Positions 46,511-54,802 of a stretch of 64,000 bases of DNA are shown here, piece after piece (positions within the stretch are counted from its first letter, which is position 1; each line of letters begins with the position of its first letter). Source of the DNA: Portibacter marinus (GTDB taxonomy: Bacteria; Bacteroidota; Bacteroidia; Chitinophagales; Saprospiraceae); the NCBI RefSeq assembly GCF_021533195.1, contig NZ_JAJNKB010000001.1, positions 953,656-1,017,655 on the forward strand. Reading direction: 5' to 3'. The notes beneath the pieces are model-generated. The model did not search any database. It saw only the letters and a list, made by a program, of their open reading frames with translations, and was not told where the DNA came from. Both the position numbers and the translations under genes were made by a program.

Positions 46511-46934
46511 CACCCATTTCTTGACGAAGTACCCGTAGAATATCTTGTGGGGTTATAATTCCTAAAAGTTTCCCCTTTTCAACTACAAGTAGAGAATGAA
46601 TCTCGTTGCAGAGAAACAAATCGAGTATTTTGCTGAGAGGAGTCTCACCATCACAGCAAATAATCTGAGAAGTCATGTATTGCTCAACATGATGCAATTT
46701 CATTATTTTTTCAGTGAGAAAGGCATCAAAGCTATCTCTGGAAATTCCCTCTACTTTCAAAAAATCAGATTTACTGATGATTCCCACTATTCTGTCAGCA
46801 ACAAGAATCGGAAGGTGTCTTATATTGTACTGATCAAAAATTTGTTTGACCCGCTCCATTCGATCCTTTGGATGGAGTGTCAGGACTTTGGTTTTCATCA
46901 GATCCTTTGCTTGTAAATTGGTCGTCATTAACAT
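46503..46934 (-). CDS. CBS domain pair protein, first gene of the CBS-LOG unit
   Basis: 144 residues from the ATG at 46934. An in-frame ATG at 47018 exists, but its extra 28 residues do not look like CBS, and that stretch contains an FNR-like box and a -7-like box, so it is better read as control region. There are two CBS domains (AKDLMKTKVLTLHPKDRMERVKQIF...HLPILVADR; EQYMTSQIICCDGETPLSKILDLF...HSLLVVEKG). It is followed by LOG, outer-membrane and hypothetical genes. Confidence 0.85.
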   Translation of the reverse strand: MLMTTNLQAKDLMKTKVLTLHPKDRMERVKQIFDQYNIRHLPILVADRIVGIISKSDFLKVEGISRDSFDAFLTEKIMKLHHVEQYMTSQIICCDGETPLSKILDLFLCNEIHSLLVVEKGKLLGIITPQDILRVLRQEMGDE

Positions 46935-46952
46935 GGTCTCTTCTTTATATGA

Positions 46953-46960
46953 TAAAATTA
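46953..46960 (-). promoter_or_regulatory. -7-like box of the CBS-LOG unit
   Basis: TAATTTTA on the minus strand matches TAnnTTTG at seven of eight positions. The predicted start near 46948 is 41.5 bases from the centre of the FNR-like box at 46983-46996. Confidence 0.5.
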
Positions 46961-46982
46961 AAGGGAACAGGGAGGATATGGA

Positions 46983-46996
46983 CTGATCTAAATCAT
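46983..46996. promoter_or_regulatory. FNR-like box between divergent CBS and Usp genes
   Basis: CTGATCTAAATCAT (ATGATTTAGATCAG on the minus strand) keeps TGAT-N4-ATCA. It is placed for class II activation of the minus-strand CBS unit and lies about 70 bases before the plus-strand Usp gene. Confidence 0.6.
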
Positions 46997-47059
46997 CGGC
47001 GGTGATGATTTCACTCATAGAATAATCAAAAGCTACATCTCATCTTTATAAGAAAAAAA

Positions 47060-47887
47060 ATGAAGAAAATTGCGGCGCTTATCGACATCGACTCCAGAAT
47101 TAACAGCATATTAGAATCGGCATTTATGCTTGCTGAACAACACCAGGCTGAATTGGTGATCTATCATTTTCTGGATAAAGAAGAAAAGCTCACCATTACC
47201 GATTCGAAACTGACGATGAATGAAACAAACCTGACGGATAGATGTAAAATTTATGCTGTTGCATATGATGTAGATTACACCATTCAGGTAGGCACCGGAA
47301 AATTTAAAAAAGCTGTCAATGACTTAATCAAAGCAGAGGGGATAGACCTCATTGTGATGGGCTCCAATGGTATTTCTGACTTGAAAGAACAGGTCTTTGG
47401 AAGTCATGCTGAAAAGGTCATCGAAAATATTTCCTGTTCGGTATTAATCATCAAAGACATTAAACTTAATAAAACCATTAAAGATGTAGTCTTTGCCTCT
47501 TCATATAATGAAATGGACAAAGAAGTATTCCGGTATTTCTTAAACTTCTTTAAACTTCCCAAGGATGCGATGATCCATTTACTTATGGTAGACACCTACA
47601 GCTTTTTTAATCAGCCCACCTTGGTGGTCAAGGAACAGTTCGAAGGGTTCGCCAAACTGGCTCGACCTTACTCAACCAAAAAACATTTTTACCACGGTAT
47701 TTCAGTGGAAGAAGGAATTACTCGTTTCATGGAAGAAGAGAAACCAGACTTATTGATCATGAGTAACAAATACAGCCGGCTCATACGCTCCGCTTTTTCT
47801 TCAGGCAGTAAAATGGTAGCCACATTTCATCAAAATCAATTCCCTTTTCTTGCCATAGATTACGATAAGAAAACACAAGAAGCGTAA
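47060..47887 (+). CDS. universal stress protein, tandem type
   Basis: 275 residues. The first Usp domain ends with GSNGISDLKEQVFGS, a perfect GxxG-N9-GS ATP loop, so this copy probably binds ATP. The second domain (IKDVVFASSYNEMDKEVFRYFLNFF...) lacks the loop. The gene is divergent from the CBS-LOG unit and has its own terminator at 47950. The start ATG follows an A-rich run. Confidence 0.86.
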   Translation: MKKIAALIDIDSRINSILESAFMLAEQHQAELVIYHFLDKEEKLTITDSKLTMNETNLTDRCKIYAVAYDVDYTIQVGTGKFKKAVNDLIKAEGIDLIVMGSNGISDLKEQVFGSHAEKVIENISCSVLIIKDIKLNKTIKDVVFASSYNEMDKEVFRYFLNFFKLPKDAMIHLLMVDTYSFFNQPTLVVKEQFEGFAKLARPYSTKKHFYHGISVEEGITRFMEEEKPDLLIMSNKYSRLIRSAFSSGSKMVATFHQNQFPFLAIDYDKKTQEA

Positions 47888-47949
47888 GCACCTTTTGTAG
47901 AGGTTATTAACTCTCTCTTGACACAATAGCATTTTGTGTCTGCAAAAGT

Positions 47950-47984
47950 GGGCTATCTCTACCCTGGGATAGCCCTTGCTTTTT
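47950..47984. terminator. bidirectional terminator between two Usp genes
   Basis: GGGCTATC (47950-47957) pairs with GATAGCCC (47968-47975), followed by TTGCTTTTT on the plus strand and ACTTTTGC on the minus strand. It separates the convergent Usp genes. Confidence 0.75.
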
Positions 47985-48043
47985 CACTTAGCCGGTCAAA
48001 TCAATGATGCAATATGCACTTAAAGATGTACCCTAAATGAATT

Positions 48044-48886
48044 TTACTTGAGAATCATTAATGGGACATTGATCATGTAGGTCATTTTCTGAGTGTGTCG
48101 GGTCCCAAATAGACGCTGCCATATCGTTCTATTGGATTGAAGCATGACAATCATCTCCGCATCGTATTGCTCAGCAAATTCAGAAATCGACTGTTCCACA
48201 TTTTCATGGATGATGCTATGAAATGACGTTTTCAATCCTGGATGAGTCTCCTCAATGAATCTTGAAAAATTCAAAATATGGTCTGCCTCCTTTTCATCTT
48301 TTTTTCCGCTTGTTACATGCACACATTGAATAATGGCGGTGTGCGGTTCGATCAACTTAGAAAGCGACCAGATCTGATAAGCATCGGACTTATCAAGGGC
48401 AGAAGAATAAATGATATTATCTATGCTCTTAAATTCGCAACCCGCAGGTATAGCCAATACAGGTATGGCCGCATGTTTAATAACTTCTTCTGAAACTGTT
48501 CCGAAAATCTTATCTATTCTCGTTTTACCTTTTCCTTTGGTTCCCATGATAATTAACCCAACTTCCTTTACTCTTGCCTCCTTACAAATAGTAGGAGCGA
48601 CAGGGCCTATCAACACCGCTGTTATGATTTTTAGGTTAATGCGCTGTAAATTATATTTAGCGTGTTCAGAAACAAAGTTCGCCAGATTTTTACGAGCCAC
48701 TTTGGCCAACTCTTGATTAGCAGTAGTGGCAATGGCAGGGTACTCAATAGAATCCATTGCAGGTTCGATAACATTGACCAAATATAAATTCACCGGAGAC
48801 TTATCGTTCTCTATGAAATCGAGACAGTACTTTAGAGCGTCTTTACTGTTTTCAGAGAAATCCACGGGGATGAGAATATTCTTCAT
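48044..48886 (-). CDS. universal stress protein, tandem type
   Basis: 280 residues with two Usp domains. The first begins MKNILIPVDFSENSKDALKYCLDF and ends MGTKGKGKTRIDKIFGTVSEEVIKHAAIPVLAIP, with a glycine-rich nucleotide loop. The second runs from IDNIIYSSALDKSDAYQIW to VPLMILK. It is divergent from the REC-Crp regulator gene with a 168-base gap, which suggests direct control by it. Confidence 0.87.
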   Translation of the reverse strand: MKNILIPVDFSENSKDALKYCLDFIENDKSPVNLYLVNVIEPAMDSIEYPAIATTANQELAKVARKNLANFVSEHAKYNLQRINLKIITAVLIGPVAPTICKEARVKEVGLIIMGTKGKGKTRIDKIFGTVSEEVIKHAAIPVLAIPAGCEFKSIDNIIYSSALDKSDAYQIWSLSKLIEPHTAIIQCVHVTSGKKDEKEADHILNFSRFIEETHPGLKTSFHSIIHENVEQSISEFAEQYDAEMIVMLQSNRTIWQRLFGTRHTQKMTYMINVPLMILK

Positions 48887-48947
48887 AGCTATTTAAATTG
48901 AGAAATATTAATTACCTTGAAATTAAGAAAAAAGGCCTGATTAATCA

Positions 48948-48961
48948 TTGATTTGTCTCAA
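48948..48961. promoter_or_regulatory. weak FNR-like site between Usp and REC-Crp genes
   Basis: TTGATTTGTCTCAA has a perfect left half (TTGAT) and a one-base-off right half. No -7 box is seen at the expected distance. It could allow autoregulation of the REC-Crp gene. Confidence 0.35.
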
Positions 48962-49054
48962 CATGACAGCTGATCCATGTCACTTTAATAAGGTCAATTT
49001 TATTAAGCCTAGTGAATTGGATCAACTGCAGTAGAGGCCATTAGAAGATTGAGT

Positions 49055-50095
49055 ATGAAGAAAGTTTTGATTATAGAAGATGATGACAACATAAGAGAAA
49101 ATGTTGCAGAGATTTTGGATTTATCCGGCTACGCAACGCTCCAGGCCAAAAATGGAAAGGAAGGTGTCAGGTTAGCTCAAAACAGCAATCCTGATTTAAT
49201 ACTTTGTGATGTGATGATGCCGGAGTTAGATGGTTTCGGAGTTCTTAAAATCATCAATAAAAATCCCGCTTTACTCCATGTTCCGTTTCTTTTTCTTACT
49301 GCCAAAACCGAAAAAATGGATTTCAGGAAAGGAATGGGATTAGGGGCCGATGATTATATCACCAAGCCATTCGACGATACAGAATTGCTCGAATGTATAG
49401 AAATGCGATTAAAGAAAAGTGAGTCATTAAGAAAAATTGACAGTACCCAAGCTGGATTAAAGACCTTTTTTAACGAAGCCAAAGCGGAGCAGGCCTTAGA
49501 AAAGCTTTCAGAGAACAGAGAGGAAAGAAGGTTTAACAAAAAAGCATTGATATACGAAGAAGGTCAATATCCGAAATATTTATTTCACATCATAGAAGGA
49601 CATGTCAAGACTTACCAAACTTCGGAACTAGGAAAAGATTTGATCAATAATCTATACGGTCCCGGAGATTTTTTTGGTTATGTTCCAATTCTTGCCAATG
49701 AAACGTATCAGGAAAACGCATTGGCACAAGAAGACACCATCGTCACCTTGATTCCAGTAAAGGATTTTAGATTATTGCTTTTTAATAGCCGTGATTTTGC
49801 TGCCAAATTTATATCTATGTTGGCTACTCATGCCAGTCATTCTGAACAACAGCTGCTAGAGATTGCTTACAGCTCTATGCGTAAAAAACTGGCTAATGCA
49901 CTGCTCTCTGTAAGTAAAAAATCTAATTCCGATGAGTTTTCTGTCTCGAGAGAAGATCTGGCCAGTCTCACAGGCGCTGCGAAAGAGACTGTCATCAGAA
50001 CATTAAGTGATTTTAAAAGTGAAAAAATCATTAAAGTGGATGGGAGTGAAATCAAAATCTTAGATAAGGAAAAACTAAAACAAATGCCTCAGTAA
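49055..50095 (+). CDS. response regulator fused to Crp/FNR-type transcription factor
   Basis: 346 residues from the ATG at 49055 (two codons upstream is a TTG). A receiver domain comes first: acidic EDDD near residue 7, the phosphorylated Asp in LILCDVMMPELDG (about 51), and Lys in ITKPFDD (about 103). A cNMP-binding-type beta-roll follows (LIYEEGQYPKYLFHIIEGHVKTY...GPGDFFGYVPIL) and then a Crp-type winged helix (about 285-335). In the recognition helix (KETVIRTL) the Glu and Arg that read TGA half-sites in FNR and Crp are kept. There is no FNR cysteine cluster, so the signal should come by phosphorylation. This gives FixJ and FixK roles in one protein, and the FixL-like kinase at 31171 is the likely partner (inference). 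Confidence 0.9.
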   Translation: MKKVLIIEDDDNIRENVAEILDLSGYATLQAKNGKEGVRLAQNSNPDLILCDVMMPELDGFGVLKIINKNPALLHVPFLFLTAKTEKMDFRKGMGLGADDYITKPFDDTELLECIEMRLKKSESLRKIDSTQAGLKTFFNEAKAEQALEKLSENREERRFNKKALIYEEGQYPKYLFHIIEGHVKTYQTSELGKDLINNLYGPGDFFGYVPILANETYQENALAQEDTIVTLIPVKDFRLLLFNSRDFAAKFISMLATHASHSEQQLLEIAYSSMRKKLANALLSVSKKSNSDEFSVSREDLASLTGAAKETVIRTLSDFKSEKIIKVDGSEIKILDKEKLKQMPQ

Positions 50096-50103
50096 TTCAG
50101 ACC

Positions 50104-50133
50104 AATGTCAGCTCTGACATTGACCTAAATCAT
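50104..50133. promoter_or_regulatory. inverted repeat overlapping an FNR-like box
   Basis: AATGTCAG-CT-CTGACATT (50104-50121) is a perfect inverted repeat. TTGACCTAAATCAT (50120-50133) resembles the other FNR-like boxes. Its centre is 41.5 bases from a start predicted by the weak TAACTTAT box at 50156-50163, before the lipoprotein gene at 50182. Confidence 0.5.
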
Positions 50134-50181
50134 CTGAATTTCTCTAGTTCCTGACTAACTTATTGCCAAATAATATTTGAT

Positions 50182-50862
50182 ATGAAAAATTTCATTTATT
50201 TAGTAATGGTGATGGCAGCCTGTCAATCCCCGGTCGTATTTGATGACACCTATCCTAAAGATGTGGAGGCTCTGGATGCAATTCCTGAAGTCTATGAAGG
50301 TGTTTATATGTGTGAAAGTGATAGTACAATTATTACGATTAATGGTCAGCATATTTTGGCCCTGGAATTTAATTTTTTTGAAGAAAGTGTGCAGGACATG
50401 AATAGACGAGTAGGATGTACTTTAATAGAAGATGAGGTATACATTGATGCAATTGAGGATTGTATACCTATTGAGTATATAGGTGAAGACAGCATTCGTG
50501 GTCAATACACAACTGTAGACACTTTGTGGAAATTAAGTCCTTATAATGAAGTGAAGCCATATAAGGGTAGTTTGGTTCTCAACCAAAGAATTGATAAAGG
50601 AGAGGTCATTATTTCCTTTCTCAGTCTGGATTCTTATGGTAATGTGTTCTACAGAGCTATCAATGAAAACAGTGACTTAGATGCAATTTCGGAAATTACA
50701 GATATGGAAGAAATAGAAGTAGACAGAAATAGTGAGCCGATCTATAAGATAAAGCCTAATCGAAAGGAATTTGATGAACTGTTTGAAAATGAAGAGATTT
50801 TCATTGTTTGTGAATATCTGATGAGAGTAAATCTGGAAGAGTTTCCAAACTATATTTTTTAA
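50182..50862 (+). CDS. hypothetical lipoprotein
   Basis: 226 residues. The N-terminus MKNFIYLVMVMAACQS is a short lipoprotein signal with lipobox MAAC. The rest is acidic and beta-rich (VYEGVYMCESDSTIITING, SIRGQYTTVDTLWKLSP, YKGSLVLNQ) with no known domain. Similar small exported proteins that measure or bind something in the periplasm are common in Bacteroidota. The FNR-like box upstream suggests that it belongs to the same regulon as the oxidase genes. Confidence 0.65.
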   Translation: MKNFIYLVMVMAACQSPVVFDDTYPKDVEALDAIPEVYEGVYMCESDSTIITINGQHILALEFNFFEESVQDMNRRVGCTLIEDEVYIDAIEDCIPIEYIGEDSIRGQYTTVDTLWKLSPYNEVKPYKGSLVLNQRIDKGEVIISFLSLDSYGNVFYRAINENSDLDAISEITDMEEIEVDRNSEPIYKIKPNRKEFDELFENEEIFIVCEYLMRVNLEEFPNYIF

Positions 50863-50899
50863 AATAAAAAAGCCCGATATCATCTGCTGATAACGGGCT
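50861..50899. terminator. bidirectional terminator
   Basis: AGCCCGATATCA (50871-50882) pairs with TGATAACGGGCT (50888-50899) with one mismatch. On the minus strand the stem is followed by TTTTTTATTTT, on the plus strand by TCTCTAAATTT. It separates the convergent lipoprotein and acyl-CoA dehydrogenase genes. Confidence 0.85.
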
Positions 50900-50924
50900 T
50901 CTCTAAATTTAAAAAAATCATCTG

Positions 50925-52727
50925 TTACTTAAAAAGACTGTAACCATTAGCTTCGATCAAGTCTTTCGCTATTAATTTTCGATGCTCAATGACATTCTGC
51001 AAAGGGTATTTGTTAAACCTACTGACTCCCATGACAAAAATCTTTTGTAAATCACCAGCGGCCAACTGTGGAATGGCATTCATGCATAACTGATCCATTT
51101 TCATTTTTGCATCGTGAAAATAAGTTTTGAGAATGGCTTTATGTACTTCTTGCTTATCTGAACCTCTCTCTTCTAATTTCTGAACACGCAACAATAATGA
51201 TTCTGCATTGTATGTCGTAATAATCATGTCTGCAACGTAGGTCAATAACTGTTGCTCATGCTTGAGATTAATTTCTCCATCCATCTGTTTTTTAGTCGCC
51301 GCACCAGCTACCAGCAGAATCAATTTTTTGAATCCCTCTACTGCTTTTTCTTCGTGGCCAAATTCTCCCTCCACACTGGCAAATGAAGGCATTTGCTTAA
51401 GTTCTTTTTGAACCTCCCATGCCGGACCCGTTAAGTCAAGTTGTCCTTTCAAGGCTTTCTTTAGAAGCATTTCTACAATCAATAAACGATTGATCTCATT
51501 GGTTCCCTCATAAATTCTGGTTATTCTGTTGTCTCTGTAAGCTCTGGCTGCCATGGCCTCTTCAGAAAATCCAATACCTCCATGGATCTGTACGTTTTCA
51601 TCAACAGCATAGTCTGAACTTTCAGAACCACCTACTTTAATGATGGAACATTCTATGGCATATTCTTCTGCTGCTTGCCTTTTGGCTTCTCCGGCAGTAA
51701 CACCTTCGTTTTTCAACTCCTGAATTTTATCATCCAGCAAGTCAGAAACCCTGTAAACTGAACTTTCTACAGCGAAGTTTCTGACGGTCATTTCTGCCAA
51801 TTTATATTGAATAGCGCCAAAATTTGAGATGGGTTGTTTGAACTGAATGCGCTCATTAGCGTATTTGGTAGACATGTCAATTACGGCCTTTGCTCCTCCC
51901 ATCGCCATTGCACCCAACTTGAATCTACCCATGTTCAATGCATTAAAAGCGATCAAATGCCCTTTACCGACCTCACCCAGTACATTTTCTGCAGGAACTT
52001 TCATGTTTTCGAAAAAGACCATTCTTGTAGATGAACCTTTAATTCCAAGCTTTTTCTCCTCTTCGCCAAGAGTCAATCCTTCAGGTTTGTCTTCCACGAT
52101 AAATCCTGTAAATTGGTCTCCATCGACTTGTGCAAAAACAACGAAGAAGTTAGCGAATCCCGCATTGGAGATCCACATCTTCTGGCCGTTGATCGTGTAG
52201 TGTTTTCCATCTGATGATAAATGGGCAGTAGTCTTTGCTGAAAGCGCATCAGAACCGGAAGATGGCTCTGTTAAGCAATAGGCTGCTTTCAGCTCACCTG
52301 AAATTAATCCTGGTAAGTATTTCTTTTTTTGTTCTTCTGTTCCGTAGTAAAGCACTGGCAGCATTCCAATTCCAGTGTGAGCTGCAAAGGTGGTGTTAAA
52401 AGAGCCCATGGGGCCAAACACATCGAGTATGTGAGTATTGGTGTTGGTATCTAATTCAAGGCCTTCATAGTCGGCAGGTATGTGAGATCCCAAAAATCCC
52501 ATTTCCCCTGCTTTTTCAAGCAGACGCTCACAAGCCTGGTTGGCTTGCATTTCGATCTCTTCCTTTACAGGTAGCCATTCTTTGTTGACAAATTCCTTAG
52601 CCATATCGATAAACATTCCTTGTTCTTCATTATGCTCTTCAGGAATGTAAACGTCTTCAGCTTTCTGATTTTCGATGACGAATGCACCACCTTTAATGGT
52701 CTTTTTTTGTGCTACTGAACTTTCCAT
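50925..52727 (-). CDS. acyl-CoA dehydrogenase
   Basis: 600 residues, the long form with an extra C-terminal helical domain, as in VLCAD-like enzymes. The FAD- and substrate-binding stretches are AAYCLTEPSSGSDALSAKT and MWISNAGFANFFVVFA. The catalytic Glu is probably in RIYEGTNEINR (about residue 407). It oxidises acyl-CoA to trans-2-enoyl-CoA, the first step of beta-oxidation, passing electrons to ETF. The promoter region carries TTGACTTAAAGTCAA, identical to the site before the fadB-like gene at 57040, so the two loci are probably co-regulated. Confidence 0.93.
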   Translation of the reverse strand: MESSVAQKKTIKGGAFVIENQKAEDVYIPEEHNEEQGMFIDMAKEFVNKEWLPVKEEIEMQANQACERLLEKAGEMGFLGSHIPADYEGLELDTNTNTHILDVFGPMGSFNTTFAAHTGIGMLPVLYYGTEEQKKKYLPGLISGELKAAYCLTEPSSGSDALSAKTTAHLSSDGKHYTINGQKMWISNAGFANFFVVFAQVDGDQFTGFIVEDKPEGLTLGEEEKKLGIKGSSTRMVFFENMKVPAENVLGEVGKGHLIAFNALNMGRFKLGAMAMGGAKAVIDMSTKYANERIQFKQPISNFGAIQYKLAEMTVRNFAVESSVYRVSDLLDDKIQELKNEGVTAGEAKRQAAEEYAIECSIIKVGGSESSDYAVDENVQIHGGIGFSEEAMAARAYRDNRITRIYEGTNEINRLLIVEMLLKKALKGQLDLTGPAWEVQKELKQMPSFASVEGEFGHEEKAVEGFKKLILLVAGAATKKQMDGEINLKHEQQLLTYVADMIITTYNAESLLLRVQKLEERGSDKQEVHKAILKTYFHDAKMKMDQLCMNAIPQLAAGDLQKIFVMGVSRFNKYPLQNVIEHRKLIAKDLIEANGYSLFK

Positions 52728-52806
52728 ATTTTGACTTTGAGTATATTCTTAAATGACTGTAAGATAGGGATATTGAACTATCTATCGTGGTAAATATCAC
52801 ATTTTT

Positions 52807-52821
52807 TTGACTTAAAGTCAA
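52807..52821. promoter_or_regulatory. 15-bp palindromic operator before acyl-CoA dehydrogenase
   Basis: TTGACTTAAAGTCAA is a perfect palindrome around a central A, 80 bases upstream of the start codon. An identical copy lies before the 3-hydroxyacyl-CoA dehydrogenase gene (57012-57026). Probably the binding site of a fatty-acid-responsive regulator. Confidence 0.75.
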
Positions 52822-53201
52822 ATTTTTAAGAAAATTTATTGTGGAGGGATGAGCAATTGTGTGGTTCGTAAGATTTTAGCGATTGAGACTGGTAATTTTA
52901 CTTTGCCAGAAGAAGTCAGAAATCTTAAAGGTTGAATGTTTATTTTGTTGGAGATGAAGCTACAAGTGTCAATGAAATCGTCTTGAAGAACTGTTTTCGG
53001 AACAGGAACATACCATTTGCCAGAAAATATCCGTATCTCTAATGAACTGGATTCTACTTCCGTAAAATCAAGCGACAAATCTGATGGCAGTATTCTGTTT
53101 CTGGGCCTGGTAAATTCTTTTGGTCATCAATTTCCCTAAACTCTATGACAATGGATTCCACTTCCTAATACCTTAAGCAACAAGCTTATTCAGGCCTTCT
53201 T
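52822..53201. other. intergenic stretch with a doubtful 80-codon frame
   Basis: A minus-strand frame at 52836-53078 (80 codons) has no recognised domain and no good ribosome site. TTTGCCAGAA occurs near 52914 and 53020, and could be remnants of the palindromic repeat family at 28403. Nothing else is seen. Confidence 0.3.
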
Positions 53202-54773
53202 CTATATCTTAACCAATTTCTTACTTTGGCTTACTCCCTGCCCGCTAATATTAATATAATAATGTCCACTTAATAAACCAGAAGCATTCCAACTGAACGA
53301 GTGTTTGCCTCGCGGATATGCACCTCGTAACAACTCATCGACCAACCTTCCCTGGACATCAAATAACCGGATGACAATCGGCTGGCCTGAGGAAACAAAT
53401 TTTACTTTACCGACATGACTTAAAGGGTTTGGATATACTTCAATCAATGACTTTCCTGCCAGTTTATTAATATCATGGGTAGAGCTTGGACTACATTGAG
53501 CACCTGATGTTACAGGCAACGTAGAAAAATCGTCCAACATGAAACCAGCTCTGTCATTACCATCTATACAAAACCACTGCTCGAACAAAGAAGCATACAA
53601 CTGCCTGAAATCATATTGCATTTCAAGATTGTCTTCATAGTTCGCATCTGACGGAATTTCAGGATTTTCGCCTAGTATTCCTCCGGCAACATGATTTCCA
53701 AATAAAAACTGTGGAGCAGCCGCTCCATGATCCGTTCCATTAGAAGCATTGCTAATGATTCGACGACCAAATTCTGAGAAGGTCATCCCCATTACTCGGT
53801 CTGAAACACCTAATCCGTCGCAATCCTTCATAAAGGCAGATACTGCGCCTGACAATTCGCTCAAAAGTTCTGCATGCATACCCTGTGTATTATTACCCGA
53901 CTGGATTTGTGTATCATGGGTATCAAAGCCATCTATAGTCACCATATATAACTTGGTCTTCAGACCTCCGGCAATCAAGCGTGCTACAATCTTTAGCTGT
54001 TGTGCAAGGTTAGTCTCCGGATAAGTACCTTGCGCTGAAACTTTCGCAGCTGCATTCTTGATGACTTCACCATAAACCTGCGATTGCTGAGCGATCAATC
54101 TAATGTACTCAATCCTTTCTCCGGCGTTGGAGTCCGGAGCAGGCTCTACTTCTTCCTGGATCAAATTGTAAAATGAATCCGTACTATTGATCACCATTCC
54201 CATAGAAGCAGACTGCCCCTGGAAAATAAGACTACCCGTCCAGCCTAATTCTATAGCCAGAGGATCTGGCATATCAGAATTAGGATATTCGGTTGGAAAA
54301 TTAGGATATTCGTAATTTAAATATCTCCCTGCCAATCCGTGAGGTAAAACGACATTTTCGTCCGATCCACTCATCCAGATGTCTGTAGATCTGAAATGAG
54401 AAAAATCCTGATTTGGATAACCCACATTTTGAACAATCTGCAATCGCTCTTCATTGTAAAGGTCCCTAAAACCAGTCAGCGATGGATGCAATCCCACTGA
54501 AGTCCCATTTAATTTTAATAAACTATTCTCAGGAAGTATGACATGAGGCCGGACGCTGTTTAACGCACTTAATTGATCCATTGGCACCACCGTATTTAAT
54601 CCATCATTTCCACCTGCAAGATAAATCAGGACAATCACATTATCATTTTGAGGTGTCATGGCCAATGCAGAGGTCAATGGTGAATATCCTAATGCTTTTG
54701 CACCTATTCCTCCAGCAAGTGTTGGTACCACAACCCCTGCACTTGTATATTTTAAAAAATCTCTTCTTTTCAT
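53202..54773 (-). CDS. DUF1501 domain protein with Tat-type signal and T9SS sorting domain
   Basis: 523 residues. The N-terminus KRRDFLKYTSAGVVVPTLAGG resembles a twin-arginine signal. The DUF1501 region follows (YLAGGNDGLNTVVPMD, LAGRYLNYEYPNFPTEYP, TFSEFGRRIISNASNGTDHGAAAPQFLFG), with conserved His/Asp residues of an alkaline-phosphatase-like fold. The last 80 residues are a T9SS type A sorting domain (VYPNPLSHVGKVKF...). Activity is unknown. DUF1501 and DUF1800 genes are normally paired, and here the DUF1800 gene lies 29 bases upstream in the same operon. Confidence 0.9.
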   Translation of the reverse strand: MKRRDFLKYTSAGVVVPTLAGGIGAKALGYSPLTSALAMTPQNDNVIVLIYLAGGNDGLNTVVPMDQLSALNSVRPHVILPENSLLKLNGTSVGLHPSLTGFRDLYNEERLQIVQNVGYPNQDFSHFRSTDIWMSGSDENVVLPHGLAGRYLNYEYPNFPTEYPNSDMPDPLAIELGWTGSLIFQGQSASMGMVINSTDSFYNLIQEEVEPAPDSNAGERIEYIRLIAQQSQVYGEVIKNAAAKVSAQGTYPETNLAQQLKIVARLIAGGLKTKLYMVTIDGFDTHDTQIQSGNNTQGMHAELLSELSGAVSAFMKDCDGLGVSDRVMGMTFSEFGRRIISNASNGTDHGAAAPQFLFGNHVAGGILGENPEIPSDANYEDNLEMQYDFRQLYASLFEQWFCIDGNDRAGFMLDDFSTLPVTSGAQCSPSSTHDINKLAGKSLIEVYPNPLSHVGKVKFVSSGQPIVIRLFDVQGRLVDELLRGAYPRGKHSFSWNASGLLSGHYYINISGQGVSQSKKLVKI

Positions 54774-54802
54774 TATTATGTCAATTTATAAAGGAATAAG
54801 TT

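Noticed and set aside
51834..52200. Plus-strand frames opposite acyl-CoA dehydrogenase
   Set aside because: Antisense shadows of a well-supported gene.
52836..53078. 80-codon minus-strand frame after acyl-CoA dehydrogenase
   Set aside because: No family, no ribosome site, and near possible repeat remnants; kept only as part of an intergenic note.
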